NCBI GenBank assembly: GCA_009617715.1
Contig: VTFK01000429.1
Span: forward strand, 1 to 64,000
Origin: Plectrocnemia conspersa
Lineage: Eukaryota > Arthropoda > Insecta > Trichoptera > Polycentropodidae
Length of the DNA stretch: 64,000 nt
Direction of reading: 5' to 3'
The notes beneath the pieces were generated by a model. That model was not told the DNA's origin. It ran no database searches and worked only from the letters and a program-made list of their open reading frames with translations. This document shows, piece after piece, positions 10,871 to 20,766 of this stretch (within the stretch, counting starts at the first letter, position 1; each line of letters opens with the position of its first letter). A program made the position numbers and the translations under genes.

Positions 10871-11591
10871 TAACAAATTAAGAAATTGTAACACCATAAT
10901 CAATAAATAATAGTTTATTTGAATCAAAATGAAATATGTAAAATAAAATATATATGAAATGGGTTCACTGAAGAACATGAGATATTATCGCATAATTATA
11001 GTTAAAAATACATATATAAAATGGTCAATTCACAGGAATTTAGAATTAGTAACAAAAATAAATTATTAGCAAGTAAAATTCTACATTGACCTGATTTCGA
11101 GCCGCCTGTGTTCAGAGTATATTTCCGTAGGCCAATTTTACTACCTATTGATATTCTGACACTAAAAGGCAAAACATTAACCGTGAACCGCTGATCCCTC
11201 TGTGCAACAAGAAACGACTAATAACTTTTTTACAATGGACATTTATACAAATATACAAATTATTGTATATAAAGTAGTGTAAAAAAAACGACTAACAACG
11301 AAATCATAATATTTCGTGAAAAATTAAATTATTATTAAACTTATATTTTTTCCCACTCTCAAAATGTAATTAAAGTTTATTGATTGAATTTTAATTAATA
11401 ACCTTAATATTTAAACGTTATTATAAATAAAGTTAAACGAGAGAATAAAATAAAATTATAAGTATATTTATAAAATTTCAGTTCCTAAATAATTAATAAA
11501 GTTCACTTTCATTCGCAGTCAAATATTATTTATAGAAAAATCGTTAAGTAACTTCACCTTAAAACACCGACTATTATATAATAATCACCGA
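10871..11591. other. AT-rich DNA, nothing recognised
   Basis: No gene or repeat seen. 11095-11200 is slightly less AT-rich. Confidence 0.3.
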
Positions 11592-11627
11592 CTTATTTAT
11601 TTATTTATTTATTTTAGATTAAATTAA

Positions 11628-11671
11628 GACCATCGTGGCCTAACAGGTTACCCCAATGCGCCACGATGGTC
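11628..11671 (-). repeat. 3' stem-loop of the LINE
   Basis: Perfect 12-bp stem (11628-11639 with 11660-11671; arm GACCATCGTGGC) around a 20-nt loop ending CCCAATGC. The loop resembles that of the SINE 3' hairpins at 13152-13190 and 14071-14107, while the stem sequence differs. The third LINE copy keeps CCATCGT (37788-37794) pairing with ACGATGG (37821-37827). It is probably the recognition structure for the reverse transcriptase. Confidence 0.75.
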
Positions 11672-12769
11672 GAAAACAAATTTTAAATTTATAAAACATA
11701 AAAAAAAAAAAGTATATATACATAAATATTTATTAAAAACATAACAAAAAAAAAAATTATAAAATATTAAAATTAAATGAAATAAACCGAAAATGTCGTA
11801 GCTGACATTAACCAGGTCAATATGTAATGCCAGCGTATTAAGGAGCCGGATGGCCACAGCCATAGGCGAGTCGGCGAGTGCGGATGTCCTAGCCCTAACG
11901 GTCATCAAAGAGGTCTCGATCGTGATTCTCGAAAATGTTCAGGAACCCAAAAAACTGGAATTCCTCGAGAATAGCTGGATTGTCGACAGCACCTTTTAGT
12001 AATTTAAAAAAATGCTTAGCGATATACAGCTTTCTGCGAGAACTCAGCGAATCATATCCCAACGCTCCTAAAAGAAAGGCGCTGGGATATAAGTACGGAT
12101 AATAACCAAATGTCCTTTTTGTAAAGGTATCTTAAATACCTTTTTTTGAATTTTTCCACTAAAAAGGGAATATTTGGCTATTCGGGGATTCCAAATTATA
12201 GATCCCGATTCAAGAATGCTACGAATTAATGTGTCATAAAGGATGCGAATAACTGACGGATCGTCAAAGTGAAAGGCATTCCTCATAACAAAGCCGAGCA
12301 TCTTGGAAGATTTATCACAGACGTCGTGTATGTGTAGAGAGAACCTCCATTTGCTCTCGAAAGTGATTTCGAGATCTTTAATGGAAGTTTCTCTAGTCAA
12401 AATGTTACCACCGAGATGGTAGAAATAAGCTGATGGCGAACGGGATCGAGAAAATGACACAGTATGGCACTTTCCGACACTAAAGGGCAGACGGTTAACG
12501 GAAGCCCGTCTCCACAGAGAGTCTAAATCACTTTGTAGAGAGAAGGAGTCCGCAACAGATCGAATGCATTTATATAATTTTAAATCATCTGCGTACAGAA
12601 GAAAACTTGAATGTTTAATTGCAGTATTTATGTCATTAATAAATAACACAAAAAGCAGAGGTCCCAGATTGGATCCTTGAGGAGCCCCCGAAGGGGTAAA
12701 ATATTCCTTTGACAATCGGCCACCATACGTTACAAACTGTCTACGATACCAGTGGTATCGAAACTGCAA
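11648..12769 (-). pseudogene. LINE reverse transcriptase, truncated and frame-shifted
   Basis: The main frame (12769 to 12068, 233 codons) covers the RT palm and thumb. GAPQGSNLGPLLF is at about residues 28-40, followed by FINDI, and the catalytic YADD box is at residues 59-62. Next comes a region with SVGKCHTVSFSRS and then MLGFVMRN..., LIRSILE and SIIWNP, typical of Jockey-superfamily proteins that copy an RNA template at a nicked target. It ends at a stop at 12068. A second frame at 11908-11648 holds the expected C-terminal tail (RTSALADSP followed by LLNTLALHIDL), so one or more frameshifts separate the two. The N-terminal RT motifs, endonuclease and ORF1 are absent, so the copy is not autonomous. 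Similarity to insect Jockey proteins is from memory of the family. Confidence 0.85.
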
Positions 12770-12807
12770 ATAAGTTTGTCATCCTCTGTTATTGGAATAT
12801 TTATTAA

Positions 12808-12960
12808 AGGCATACATATAGTCACAAAATGTCCTCAATACCACAATCGTATTATATTTGATAACAAAAATTACTCGTATATATTTCCGTAATATACAGA
12901 AAATACATTTAAATTATAAATACTAAATTACTAATATTATAATTGAGTATTTCGGTATTA
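12808..12960 (+). repeat. Direct repeat E, copy 2
   Basis: Partner of 10725-10870; begins about 35 bp beyond the 5' edge of the LINE copy. Confidence 0.6.
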
Positions 12961-13134
12961 ATTAAATAATAATTCAGCAATGCAAATCATGTTAAATTTT
13001 GTACTATACAAAATATGATTATTATAAATAAGAACCAGTGGTATAAGTCAATAAATAATACTTGAAAAATCTGGGTTTGAATCACATTTTATTTTTAATC
13101 GTGTCTAGGAGGTCATAATTAGTGATTATTTATC

Positions 13135-13425
13135 TATTTTATTAATCTTCCGTTGTAACTTGATAGGCGTAAAGCCCAATGCGTTACAACAGAGTAAGTC
13201 AATCAGACATAATGAATACTTACAAGTAAGTATTGACCACCAGACTGGGAATCGATGACTGAAATTATGATTTGCCATCAATAGATGTCACTAGTTGGGG
13301 CCGGGTTTTTTTTAATAAAAGCGTATTTTTTATTTATAAATTTTCAAGTGCCGCTGCCGGGGGCTCGAACCCGAAACCTCAGAATTACTAGTCTGAGACG
13401 TTACGTTACGACTACGCTATTCCGT
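13135..13425 (-). mobile_element. tRNA-derived SINE, copy S1
   Basis: On the minus strand the 5' head (13425 to about 13345) reads like a tRNA: a box A-like TAGCGTAGTC, an anticodon-arm-like TCAGA..TCTGA with a 7-nt loop that could carry AGT, and a box B GGTTCGAGCCC inside a CGGG/CCCG arm. The anticodon hints at a threonine tRNA origin. A CAGCGGCAC boundary, an A/T-rich linker and a body follow. The 3' end is a stem-loop (13152-13159 with 13183-13190) and an A/T-rich tail. No clear target duplication could be fixed. Confidence 0.8.
13152..13190 (-). repeat. SINE S1 3' stem-loop
   Basis: GTTGTAAC (13152-13159) pairs with GTTACAAC (13183-13190). The loop ends in GCCCAATGC, as in the LINE hairpin at 11628-11671. 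Confidence 0.7.
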
Positions 13426-13634
13426 TCTTAATTATGTAATTCTAATTTTGTTATTATTCATTTATAATATTTTTATAATTTTTAATTATAATTTTGATCG
13501 ATTATCACAAATGAGTTTTTTATAGATTTTCCTCATCTCACGGATAAATATCGTAATAAAAAATTAATTAAAAATAAAGTAAAATTCACTGATTTGAATT
13601 TATTATGGTGTCTTACTAATTTGTAGTTTGATTA

Positions 13635-13695
13635 TATTTACTCCGTTGTAACGTATTAAGTTAGCACCTGTCATGTTGCAATAAATAGATAAATT
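13635..13695 (+). mobile_element. SINE 3'-end fragment, copy S3
   Basis: Plus-strand copy of only the 3' stem-loop and tail. CGTTGTAAC (13644-13652) faces GTTGCAA (about 13675-13681), which still pairs through G-U wobbles, followed by an AATAGATAAA-type tail. It is oriented opposite to S1 and S2. Confidence 0.5.
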
Positions 13696-13754
13696 GATAT
13701 AAATGATGATACAACTAATGAAGAATCTGATTCAAAATTTAATACAAATATACG

Positions 13755-13975
13755 CTACTGTATCTGATAAAGATAAAAAAAAAAACACTGCGTTAATATC
13801 ATTATATGTTTCTTCAATGCAAAAATCGGAAATAAAGAAACTCCGGAAATAACAAGACGCTTCGGACTAAGTGATCGCAATGAAAGGGGCGAGCGGCTAA
13901 TTAAATTTTGCCAAGAGGAAGATTTAGTCATATCAAATAAATCTATATACATAGATGTTCCCGTTTTTTGGTAAG
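13755..13975. other. Unassigned, slightly GC-richer
   Basis: The segment 13840-13925 has mixed composition, and an open minus-strand frame crosses it, but no motif is recognised. Confidence 0.2.
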
Positions 13976-14064
13976 GCTAATAATATATTTAAATTATTAA
14001 ATAAGAGATTTATAAACAATGTTAAATTATTAAAACCTTTACATGTGAAATTATTTTTTTAAAT

Positions 14065-14368
14065 CATATATTGTAGCCTGACAAGTGTGAGCCCAATGCG
14101 TTACAACGGGGTAACTCTGTGCTAACTAGATATCATGAATAGATCTTTTAGTAATTATTAAACCACCAGATTGAAAGTCTGGGAATCGGTGACATATATT
14201 TTATTAATTAAAAATTATTGTGTTATATATTTTACAATAAATTAATGAATCGGTTTGTAATAATAGCGTATTTTTTATACATACAAATTAGAGTGCTACT
14301 GCTGAGGCTCGAACCCGCAACCTCAGATTTGATAATATGAGACGTTACGGACTGCGCTATTCCGTCAA
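14065..14368 (-). mobile_element. tRNA-derived SINE, copy S2
   Basis: Same family and orientation as S1. The head at 14366-14285 has box A TAGCGCAGTCCG and box B GGTTCGAGCC. The anticodon arm is diverged. The body shares CCACCAGA..G..TGGGAATCG.TGAC with S1 and an A/T-rich linker containing GCGTATTTTTTAT. The 3' stem-loop is at 14071-14107 (TTGTAGC with GTTACAA, one G-U pair) with loop end GCCCAATGC. Confidence 0.8.
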
Positions 14369-15094
14369 TTGCTAATATAAAAATGTGGCTTAAAAGCATA
14401 CAAAAATCAATAACCAAAACAAAATTTAATCTATAATATAACTTTTTCTAAATTTTAAATAAAACTGCAATAGATAAAGAAAAAAAATTAAATAAATAAA
14501 TATAAAAACGACAATTATTCAAGCAGAAAAAAGAGACTAAAAAATATCATAAGTAATAAACAATCGTAAAAAACAATAATTAATTAAATTACAATATTCT
14601 TCGTTTTATAAAAAAAAATAAAAATCAATGAAGATTAGATAAATAAAAAATGGAAACAAATATAAAATTTACATCAAAAATACGATAAATATAACTTACA
14701 ATAAAAATTGAAAGAGACATTAAAAAAAAATATTTATATTTATATACCAAATGCTTATAAAGCTATTTGTATCAATCTGATAAAAATAAAATGTAATCAG
14801 GCTATTGCTGAATAGCAGCACCAAATCAAATTATTCAGATTATTTGCATATCTAAACAACAATGTCAACTATGGCCATCAAGATACTTGAACTCACGCCA
14901 AACGGCCAAATTTGCAATCAACACCAAACAGCGCACAATTTCCTATGAAAATTATGGTTATTGTGTATTATATTATCTGTATATTTTTTTTAGTGGCGTG
15001 CTTTCTTACAATAAATCCCGACGAGTAACCCAAAGGTGGATACTGCTTATTGATCACGCCACTTCAGCTACGGTGCTTTTTCACCTATGATTTG
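14369..15094. other. AT-rich DNA, nothing recognised
   Basis: Very A-rich to about 14760, then mixed. No gene or repeat family found. Confidence 0.3.
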
Positions 15095-15310
15095 TCACGC
15101 GATCGCGGAAAAACAACCATGAATCATAGCAATTTTTTTCATGGCTCTCGCTTCATTACTTTAACAAATTGAGAAAACGATAACCAAGTCGAAAATTACG
15201 AGCGGAGCCTTTAATTAAACTCGTGACGAAAATTTACCGCCTGCGTACGCGCCGAAGGTTCAAAGCTCGGAAGCGAGTTAAATTTAACGTTGTCGTATTA
15301 TATTGTAAAG
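15095..15310. other. GC-richer island, possible conserved non-coding element
   Basis: CG-rich words (CACGCGATCGCGG near 15095 and GCGTACGCGCCG near 15243) with a TTTAATTAAA homeodomain-like site near 15210. No reading frame is maintained. Confidence 0.28.
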
Positions 15311-15855
15311 TTCGGAAGTCGATCGTTAAGTTCTAAATTATGTGTTGGCCTTATAAGGTGTCTTGTGCTATATATGTTTATATAGATCAGCGCTTGGTAA
15401 AGTCGTGGGTTGCGAAAAGTTTCTAAATGGAAGAAAAACATATTAAATAATAATTGAATATAAATAAAAAAAATATATTACTTTTTATATTAAGTCGTAT
15501 ATTTTAATTTCTCAATATTAAAATTATCTTTATATCATTTTATTGGGCAATTTAATTTGAATATTTTATCAAATATGATTATTTTAAACTTAACATAGAA
15601 GAGTTTCCTGTAAATTTCTGGTATAACAAAAAAGCTATATAATTTAATATTTTTTCCTCTCTAATTTTTTTGAAAAAAATTCAGAGAAATGCATTAAATT
15701 CATACCATTTATTTTAATGCAATATTGGTTACAAATCAATTAGTCTGCTTCCGGTCTTTGAAAAACTTCTTCTTCAAAGATTTAACTCAATACTGTAGCA
15801 AGAAAACCTTATCCTTAATACCACAATTTGGCAAAAATATAAGTATAAAAATATA
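15311..15855. other. AT-rich DNA, nothing recognised
   Basis: No gene or repeat family seen up to the start of the long-TIR element. Confidence 0.3.
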
Positions 15856-16176
15856 AGTCCAGTCAAATAAGGGTTTAACCTCGGAATGAAAGATAACAAG
15901 CTGAAATTTTGCACAGACCTTTGTTTTGGCGTTCTTAATATATGGTGAAAAGTCTCAAAAGATATCGTGTCTGCTAATCAAGATATTAAAGGTCAAAGGT
16001 CATAAAAATCGTTTTTTTGCAAATATCTCGCCTCTTTAGCGTCGCATGTCATTAAATGTTTCACAAAACTTATAGAAAATAAAATTTTCTACAAGTTTGT
16101 TTTAATTTATTTCTTCGTATGGTTAATGGTTTTCGAGATATAGCGCGGGGAGTGGGAAGCGCGCATCCGTTTATAG
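15856..16176 (+). repeat. Left long terminal inverted repeat
   Basis: Outer TIR of the 15856-20766 element. Its last 8 bases, GTTTATAG (16169-16176), were the target of the hAT insertion and are duplicated at 18744-18751. Confidence 0.85.
16169..16176. repeat. hAT 8-bp target-site duplication GTTTATAG, left
   Basis: Identical to 18744-18751. Eight bases is the hallmark length of hAT insertion. Confidence 0.95.
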
Positions 16177-18743
16177 CAGCGGTTTCCAACCTGGGAGGCG
16201 CGCCTCCCAGGGGAGGCGCGGACTATTGCCAGGGGAGGCGCCAACATTTTTTAATGAATTATTTTCTATACCATAATAACTACAAATGAATAAAACTTGA
16301 TATATTAACGTAACAGTGAAAATTCAGTGCATGAATGTTCATTTTTTTACATTTACATATATTTAATTCCTATTAAAAAAATTATCTGGAGCGGAGAAAT
16401 TTAAAAATGGCGCGTTTGCAAACGCTCTGTTTCGGTAATACACAAAACGACCGCTAGTTGCATAAAACAATAACCTCAAATTTAAATGTCACTCGTGTCA
16501 ACTGAAGCGTGTCGGCGGGCGTGATATTGTTTTTTTTAATTGTTTCTGACGTGATTTCTTCTTGAAAATAATCGTTAGTATATTTTAAACTTCATTTTTT
16601 TTTATTTAAACTATCATTGATTTTAATTTATATCAATAAAATATTTTTTAGACGAATGGATAAATTTTTGAGTGGTTACAAGAGAAAAGTCAACAATAAT
16701 GAAGATACTGATGCTGATACTAGTGGGAATAAAATCAAAAAAGTACAAGGAAGTAAAGCTCCCAAGAAAAGACAATACAGTTCATCCTATTTATCATTAG
16801 GATTCACCAATGTGTTTGTTGTGTTCGAAAGTTTTGGCTTCAGATAGTATGAGACCAGTCAAATTAAAACGGCACCATGAAACTCTACATTCTGAATACG
16901 TTGATAAGTCCATAGAATATTTTGAAAGAAAATTGGATGAGCTTAATAATCAAAAGCAAACGTTCAAAAATATTCTTTCTGTATCACCAAATGCATTATT
17001 GGCTTCGTACCATGTCTCTTACCGAATCGCAAAATGTAAGAAACCACATACAATAGGAGAAACTCTAATTTTACCAGCAGCTATTGATATGGTTCGAATA
17101 ATGTTCGGCGAATCATATGCAAAACAGTTGCAACAAATTCCGCTTGCTGATAATACAGTCGGAAGAAGAATCAATGATATATCTGAAGATATTTGCGATC
17201 AATTAGTTTCTCGGCTGCGTACTTCGAAATTCGCCATACAAGTAGATGAGGCAACTGATATAGCTAAAGATGCCCATTTAATTGCATATGTTCGATATGT
17301 TGTGGAAAATAATATATTAGAAGATATATTATTTTGCAAACCCATTCCTGGAAAGACCACATCCATTGAAATTTTTAATATAATGGACAGTTTTTTTAAA
17401 GAAAACGACATAACGTGGAGTAATTGTATTGGACTGTGTACTGACGGAGCTCACTCAATGTCCGGACACAAAGCAGGTCTTCAAGCATTAGTTAAAAAGA
17501 AAGCACCACATGCTATCTGGACGCACTGTATGCTTCACAGAGCAGCTCTAGTGTCAAAAAATATGAGCGAGGAACTTAACAACATTTTTACAAAAATTAT
17601 AAACTACATTAAGAACAGTCCTTTGAGATCTAGGCTGTTTGCAAAGTTGTGTGTAGATATGGAAGCTAATTATACCTCACTTCTGTATTATTGTGAAGTT
17701 CGCTGGCTATCTCGTGCAAAAGCGATTCAAAGGGTATTTGAACTCAAAGAAGAAATAACAGCCTTTCTCGAAGAAAATCACCACGAAGAGGCACATTTGT
17801 GGACGAACGATAATTTGCTTGTTAAACTTGCCTATTTAGTTGAAATTTTTGGAAAATTGAGCAGTTTGAATAAATCAATGCAGGGATCACAAATGCATCC
17901 ACTTGTTCAAAAAGACAAAGTAAAAGCTTTCATTAAAAAGTTGAAGTTATGGAAGTCAAATTTACAAAAGAATGAGTTGGACATGTTTTCACTGTCAAAA
18001 GATTTCTGGGCCACAGCCAATATTGAAACAAGCAAGAATCTTTTTATTGAACACTTGGATGGTCTAGTGCTGCATTTTGCAAATTATTTTAAAGATCTTG
18101 ATTTCTCAAAGTTTTTGTGGGTACAGAATCCATTTATCGACGATGAAAACGACAAATTTGAGCTGACAACCATTGAAAAGGAAAAACTTATAGAATTATC
18201 ATGCGATAGCCTACTAAAACAAAAGTTTCAAAATGAAACCTTAATTCAATTTTGGATGAATCTTAAAGGAGAGTATGAATCTTTGTATTGCAAAGCAATG
18301 CAAGTGCTTCTACCGTTTGTAACGTCGTATTTATGCGAAACGGGCTTTTCGGCACTGGCTGCAATGAAAACTAAATATCGCAACAGGTTAGTAGTCGAAA
18401 AGAGATACGAGTGGCACTCTCCACATTGCCCCAAGATTTGATAAGCTTTGTGCTAATAAACAACAAAACCGTCGCATTAAATTTTTATGCGATAGATGTA
18501 GTTGGTTTAATTGTTTAAAAAAACTTATATATAAAAATAAATATACACGTATGTGTATGTTATAACTAAACCTTGTTATTATTCTGTTAATTGTGGTTTT
18601 CAGTTTATTTATGTAATAAAGTTTTTATTATTTAAAACGTGTCTATATTATTTAATCTATTAGAAAAATAAAAGGTAAGGGAGGCGCGGAAAAATTTTTT
18701 TTTTTTTGGGGAGGCGTAGTAACAAAAAGGTTGGAAACCGCTG
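16177..18743 (+). mobile_element. hAT transposon, ZBED5/SCAND3-type (2,567 bp)
   Basis: Perfect 16-bp terminal inverted repeats CAGCGGTTTCCAACCT (16177-16192 and, inverted, 18728-18743), flanked by a perfect GTTTATAG duplication. Just inside each end are GGGGAGGCG motifs (several copies at 16193-16240 and one at 18708-18716), likely subterminal transposase-binding sites. It encodes one transposase gene with two frame disruptions. The perfect ends and duplication point to a fairly recent insertion into an older element. Confidence 0.96.
16656..18520 (+). pseudogene. hAT-family transposase (BED zinc finger, DDE), two frameshifts
   Basis: Transposase of the hAT element; it would cut and reinsert the element. 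The likely start is ATG 16656 (MDKFLSGYKRKV), just after a TTTTTTTAG that could be a splice acceptor. The first frame gives a Lys-rich N terminus and SSYLSLGFT, then breaks near 16800. The main frame (543 codons from 16810) opens with a BED-type zinc finger, CLLC near residues 2-5 and H..TLH near 23-27, followed by ASY..SY.IAK and HTIGETLILPA. The RNase-H-like catalytic residues are present: Asp146 (QVDEATD), Asp212 (LCTDGAHS) and Glu510 (LCETGFSAL). THCMLHR and EVRWLSR are further family signatures. A second break near 18400 cuts off the end: the shown frame stops at 18441 while a neighbouring frame continues the expected tail (beginning VALSTLPQDL) to about 18510. Length and order agree with ZBED5, ZBED8 or SCAND3-like proteins. 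Apparently a nearly intact but inactive copy. Confidence 0.93.
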
Positions 18744-18751
18744 GTTTATAG
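18744..18751. repeat. hAT 8-bp target-site duplication GTTTATAG, right
   Basis: Identical to 16169-16176. Confidence 0.95.
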
Positions 18752-18779
18752 GATAACGCTATGTAAACTACGGAGCCAG

Positions 18780-20345
18780 AGTTAACTGTACATTCTTCCA
18801 CAGTTTCGTAGAAAACATCGCAAATTGTTATTTGCTGAATGAACCTATCTAAAGCATTATAACTTTCAATCTCCATATCTTCAAAAATCATCATCGATAA
18901 TGCAAAAAGTAATACGTATGGCCTCTGATACTTCTTGCAGAAGCGGGACCATCCAACATTTTGTCCACAGAATTCGATGCATAAATTGTACTGAGAGCTT
19001 CCTTGATTCCGCTTCCATTCATTATATACCCTATGCATCCAATAAAAGACATAAGCATATGAAAGCCTCCTAGTTTCACAACTACTCTGGACAAGTCTGA
19101 GCTAGCATCTGAAGCTGCTACGATTTCACGTGATTTTATGTACAACGGCTGATCAAAAGTTATTAAGTATGTTCTTTGTTCATGTTTCTTGGCAGTGTTT
19201 ATAGCACACTGTAATGTAGTGTAAATTGTGTCTATATTACTCACAGGATGATGAATAAAAGTAAGAAACAGAATCTGAGAAGTTACAAAGTTCTCATTGT
19301 TTTTTGTAAGTTGTTCAATAAATCCATTCCACCCTGGCAACGGTGAGATATTTTTCCACTTTCCGTACTTCCACAACAAATCAACTACCTTAAATTTGTT
19401 CGGTTAGTTCTTCTACATCATTAAAATTTTGAACTTGAATCTCTTGCTCAATCCGGGTACGACATGATTTTCATACACTAGAAGGGGTATATGTGATAGT
19501 GCTGCTAACTCCTTTGCACTTGGTTTTGTTGTAAATTTCTTTATGCGGTCATCAGATATAACTTCAGATTTTGGAGTTATTATTTTTATCATTCCCATTA
19601 TATGAACAGTATTATAGCCATCAAGAGTATAAATATTATATTTTTCTGCATTATCTGCTGCATACTGTACTAAGGCACTTGACTATGATGGTTGATTACG
19701 AGGCTGTGGGTGATAAACAGCTGAAATTTAACATTTTACAGTATCACTATATGAAGCGAAAAAACCTAAACTTGACAAAACATCCAAAAGATTTTTGGAT
19801 GTTTGGCCTATCTGTATTTTTTCTATGAAGAAATACAGATAGGCTTATTAATAACTGCAAAGAAAAGGACCGTTTTCGTATGGAAGTCATTATAGCATGA
19901 CTTATAGCTGTGTATTTCGTTTTAAAATGCCCCGTCTTTCCTTTTCTGTTCTTTATAATAACTTCTTGCAGAAAATGTAATAAAGTTTTCGGAATTTCTT
20001 CATTAATATTTTACTCGGGGGCGGATAAGACTTGGTCTCAACAACAGAAGATCGAATATCTTCTCTAATAATCGCCGCAGCAGCTTCCATTACGCGCAAG
20101 TGCTCTTCTTCCGAAGTGCCTTTTTTATTTTCATACCAAGCTATGGATAAAACTTAAGCTTGAGCATCGCGAAAAGAAAAAATAGGGAATGATCCAATCT
20201 TCGTTATAACTATAATATCAGTCAAATATTTTTCTCTTAATTTGGAAATGATCTTCTTATCATCTGGTACATACTCCGTAAGGACATCTCTCAACTCTTT
20301 CAATTTTTTCGCACAAATTTCTTGTCGAGCAATATTTCATTTTTA
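18780..20345 (-). pseudogene. Conserved unnamed TE-associated protein, decayed
   Basis: Read on the minus strand from about 20345. Block 1 (20335-20000) reads with CAKKLKELRDVL, YLTDIIVITKIGSFPIFSFR, an in-frame TAA, then SIAWYENK and HLRVMEAAAAIIREDI. Block 2 (19880-19410) includes VLSSLGFFASYSDTV, ADNAEKYNIYTLDGYNTVH and MGMIKIITP. Block 3 (19379-18891, 162 codons) contains LTFIHHP, TYLITFDQPLYIKSREIV, VVVKLGGFHMLMSFIG and GSGIKEALSTIYASNSVDKML, then SARSIRGH. The last block shifts frame near 18960 and continues with ALSMMIFEDMEIES. This order (ADN...DG.NT.H..G then TFDQPL then LGGFH..MSF.G) is recalled from many uncharacterised metazoan proteins with no assigned function. No DDE, RNase-H or recombinase motif is seen. 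Several stops and frameshifts mean it is dead. Confidence 0.7.
19806..19844. repeat. Perfect 14-bp stem hairpin inside the unnamed gene
   Basis: GCCTATCTGTATTT (19806-19819) pairs with AAATACAGATAGGC (19831-19844) around an 11-nt loop. It sits in the broken part of the pseudogene, so it probably arose after inactivation. Confidence 0.75.
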
Positions 20346-20474
20346 ATTCCTAATAATACAATGAAGAAAGTAATAAAATTATGGTTCAAACGACTTGCCG
20401 AGACCACTTTTTTCACGATTGTTTACTTTTTCAAAGCTTATACCAAGTTAAGCAGGTAGAAATACTCGCTGGAT

Positions 20475-20766
20475 TCTATAAACGGATGTACGCCTCCCAC
20501 TCTTCGCGCTATATCTCAAAAACGGTTAATGATACAAAACAAATATTATAACTAAACTTGTAGATAATTTTATGCTTTACAAGTTTTGGGAAGCATCTAA
20601 TGACGTGCAACGCATAAAACGCGAGATATTTGCAAAAAAACAAATTTTGTGACCTTTGACCTTTGATATCTTGATTAGCAGACACGATATTTTATGAGAC
20701 TTTTCGCCCTGTCCTTAGAACATCAAAACGAGGTTTAGCCTTTATTTCGCCTTATTTGACTGGACT
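20475..20766 (-). repeat. Right long terminal inverted repeat
   Basis: Inverted partner of 15856-16176; intact, without the hAT insertion. Confidence 0.85.

Larger units (their letters stand above)
11592..12775 (-). mobile_element. 5'-truncated Jockey-type non-LTR retrotransposon (copy L1)
   Basis: Minus-strand LINE copy with part of the reverse transcriptase, the C-terminal tail, a 3' stem-loop (11628-11671) and an (AAAT)n-type tail (11592-11617 on the plus strand as TTTATTTATT). The 5' half, including any ORF1 and endonuclease, is missing, as is usual for target-primed insertions. Related fragments are at 5925-6040, 27283-28277 and 37785-38045. Confidence 0.85.
15856..20766 (-). mobile_element. 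DNA element with about 300-bp TIRs, carrying a decayed conserved gene
   Basis: The left arm (15856-16176) and right arm (20475-20766, inverted) match over nearly their full length. They start AGTCCAGTCAAATAAGG and share GTGTCTGCTAATCAAGATAT, CAAAGGTCA, TTGCAAATATCTCGC, GAGATATAGCGCG and CATCCGTTTATAG. Identity is about 75-80% by eye. A hAT transposon (16177-18743) interrupts it at the inner edge of the left arm; without that insert and its duplicated 8 bp the element is about 2.3 kb. No convincing target duplication flanks it (left ..AAATATA, right AAAGG..). The interior carries a minus-strand pseudogene of an unnamed conserved family. The superfamily is not resolved. Confidence 0.8.

Noticed and set aside
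13340..13425. A functional tRNA gene
   Set aside because: Box A, box B and an anticodon arm are present, but the acceptor stem does not close and the unit recurs with a body and tail at 14065-14368 and 63575: it is a SINE head.
17199..17411. Minus-strand frame inside the hAT transposase
   Set aside because: Antisense shadow of the real plus-strand transposase frame; likewise 18246-18434.
15856..20766. Classification of the long-TIR element as a Polinton/Maverick
   Set aside because: Long TIRs beginning with AG fit, but there is no 6-bp duplication and no polymerase B, integrase or capsid gene.
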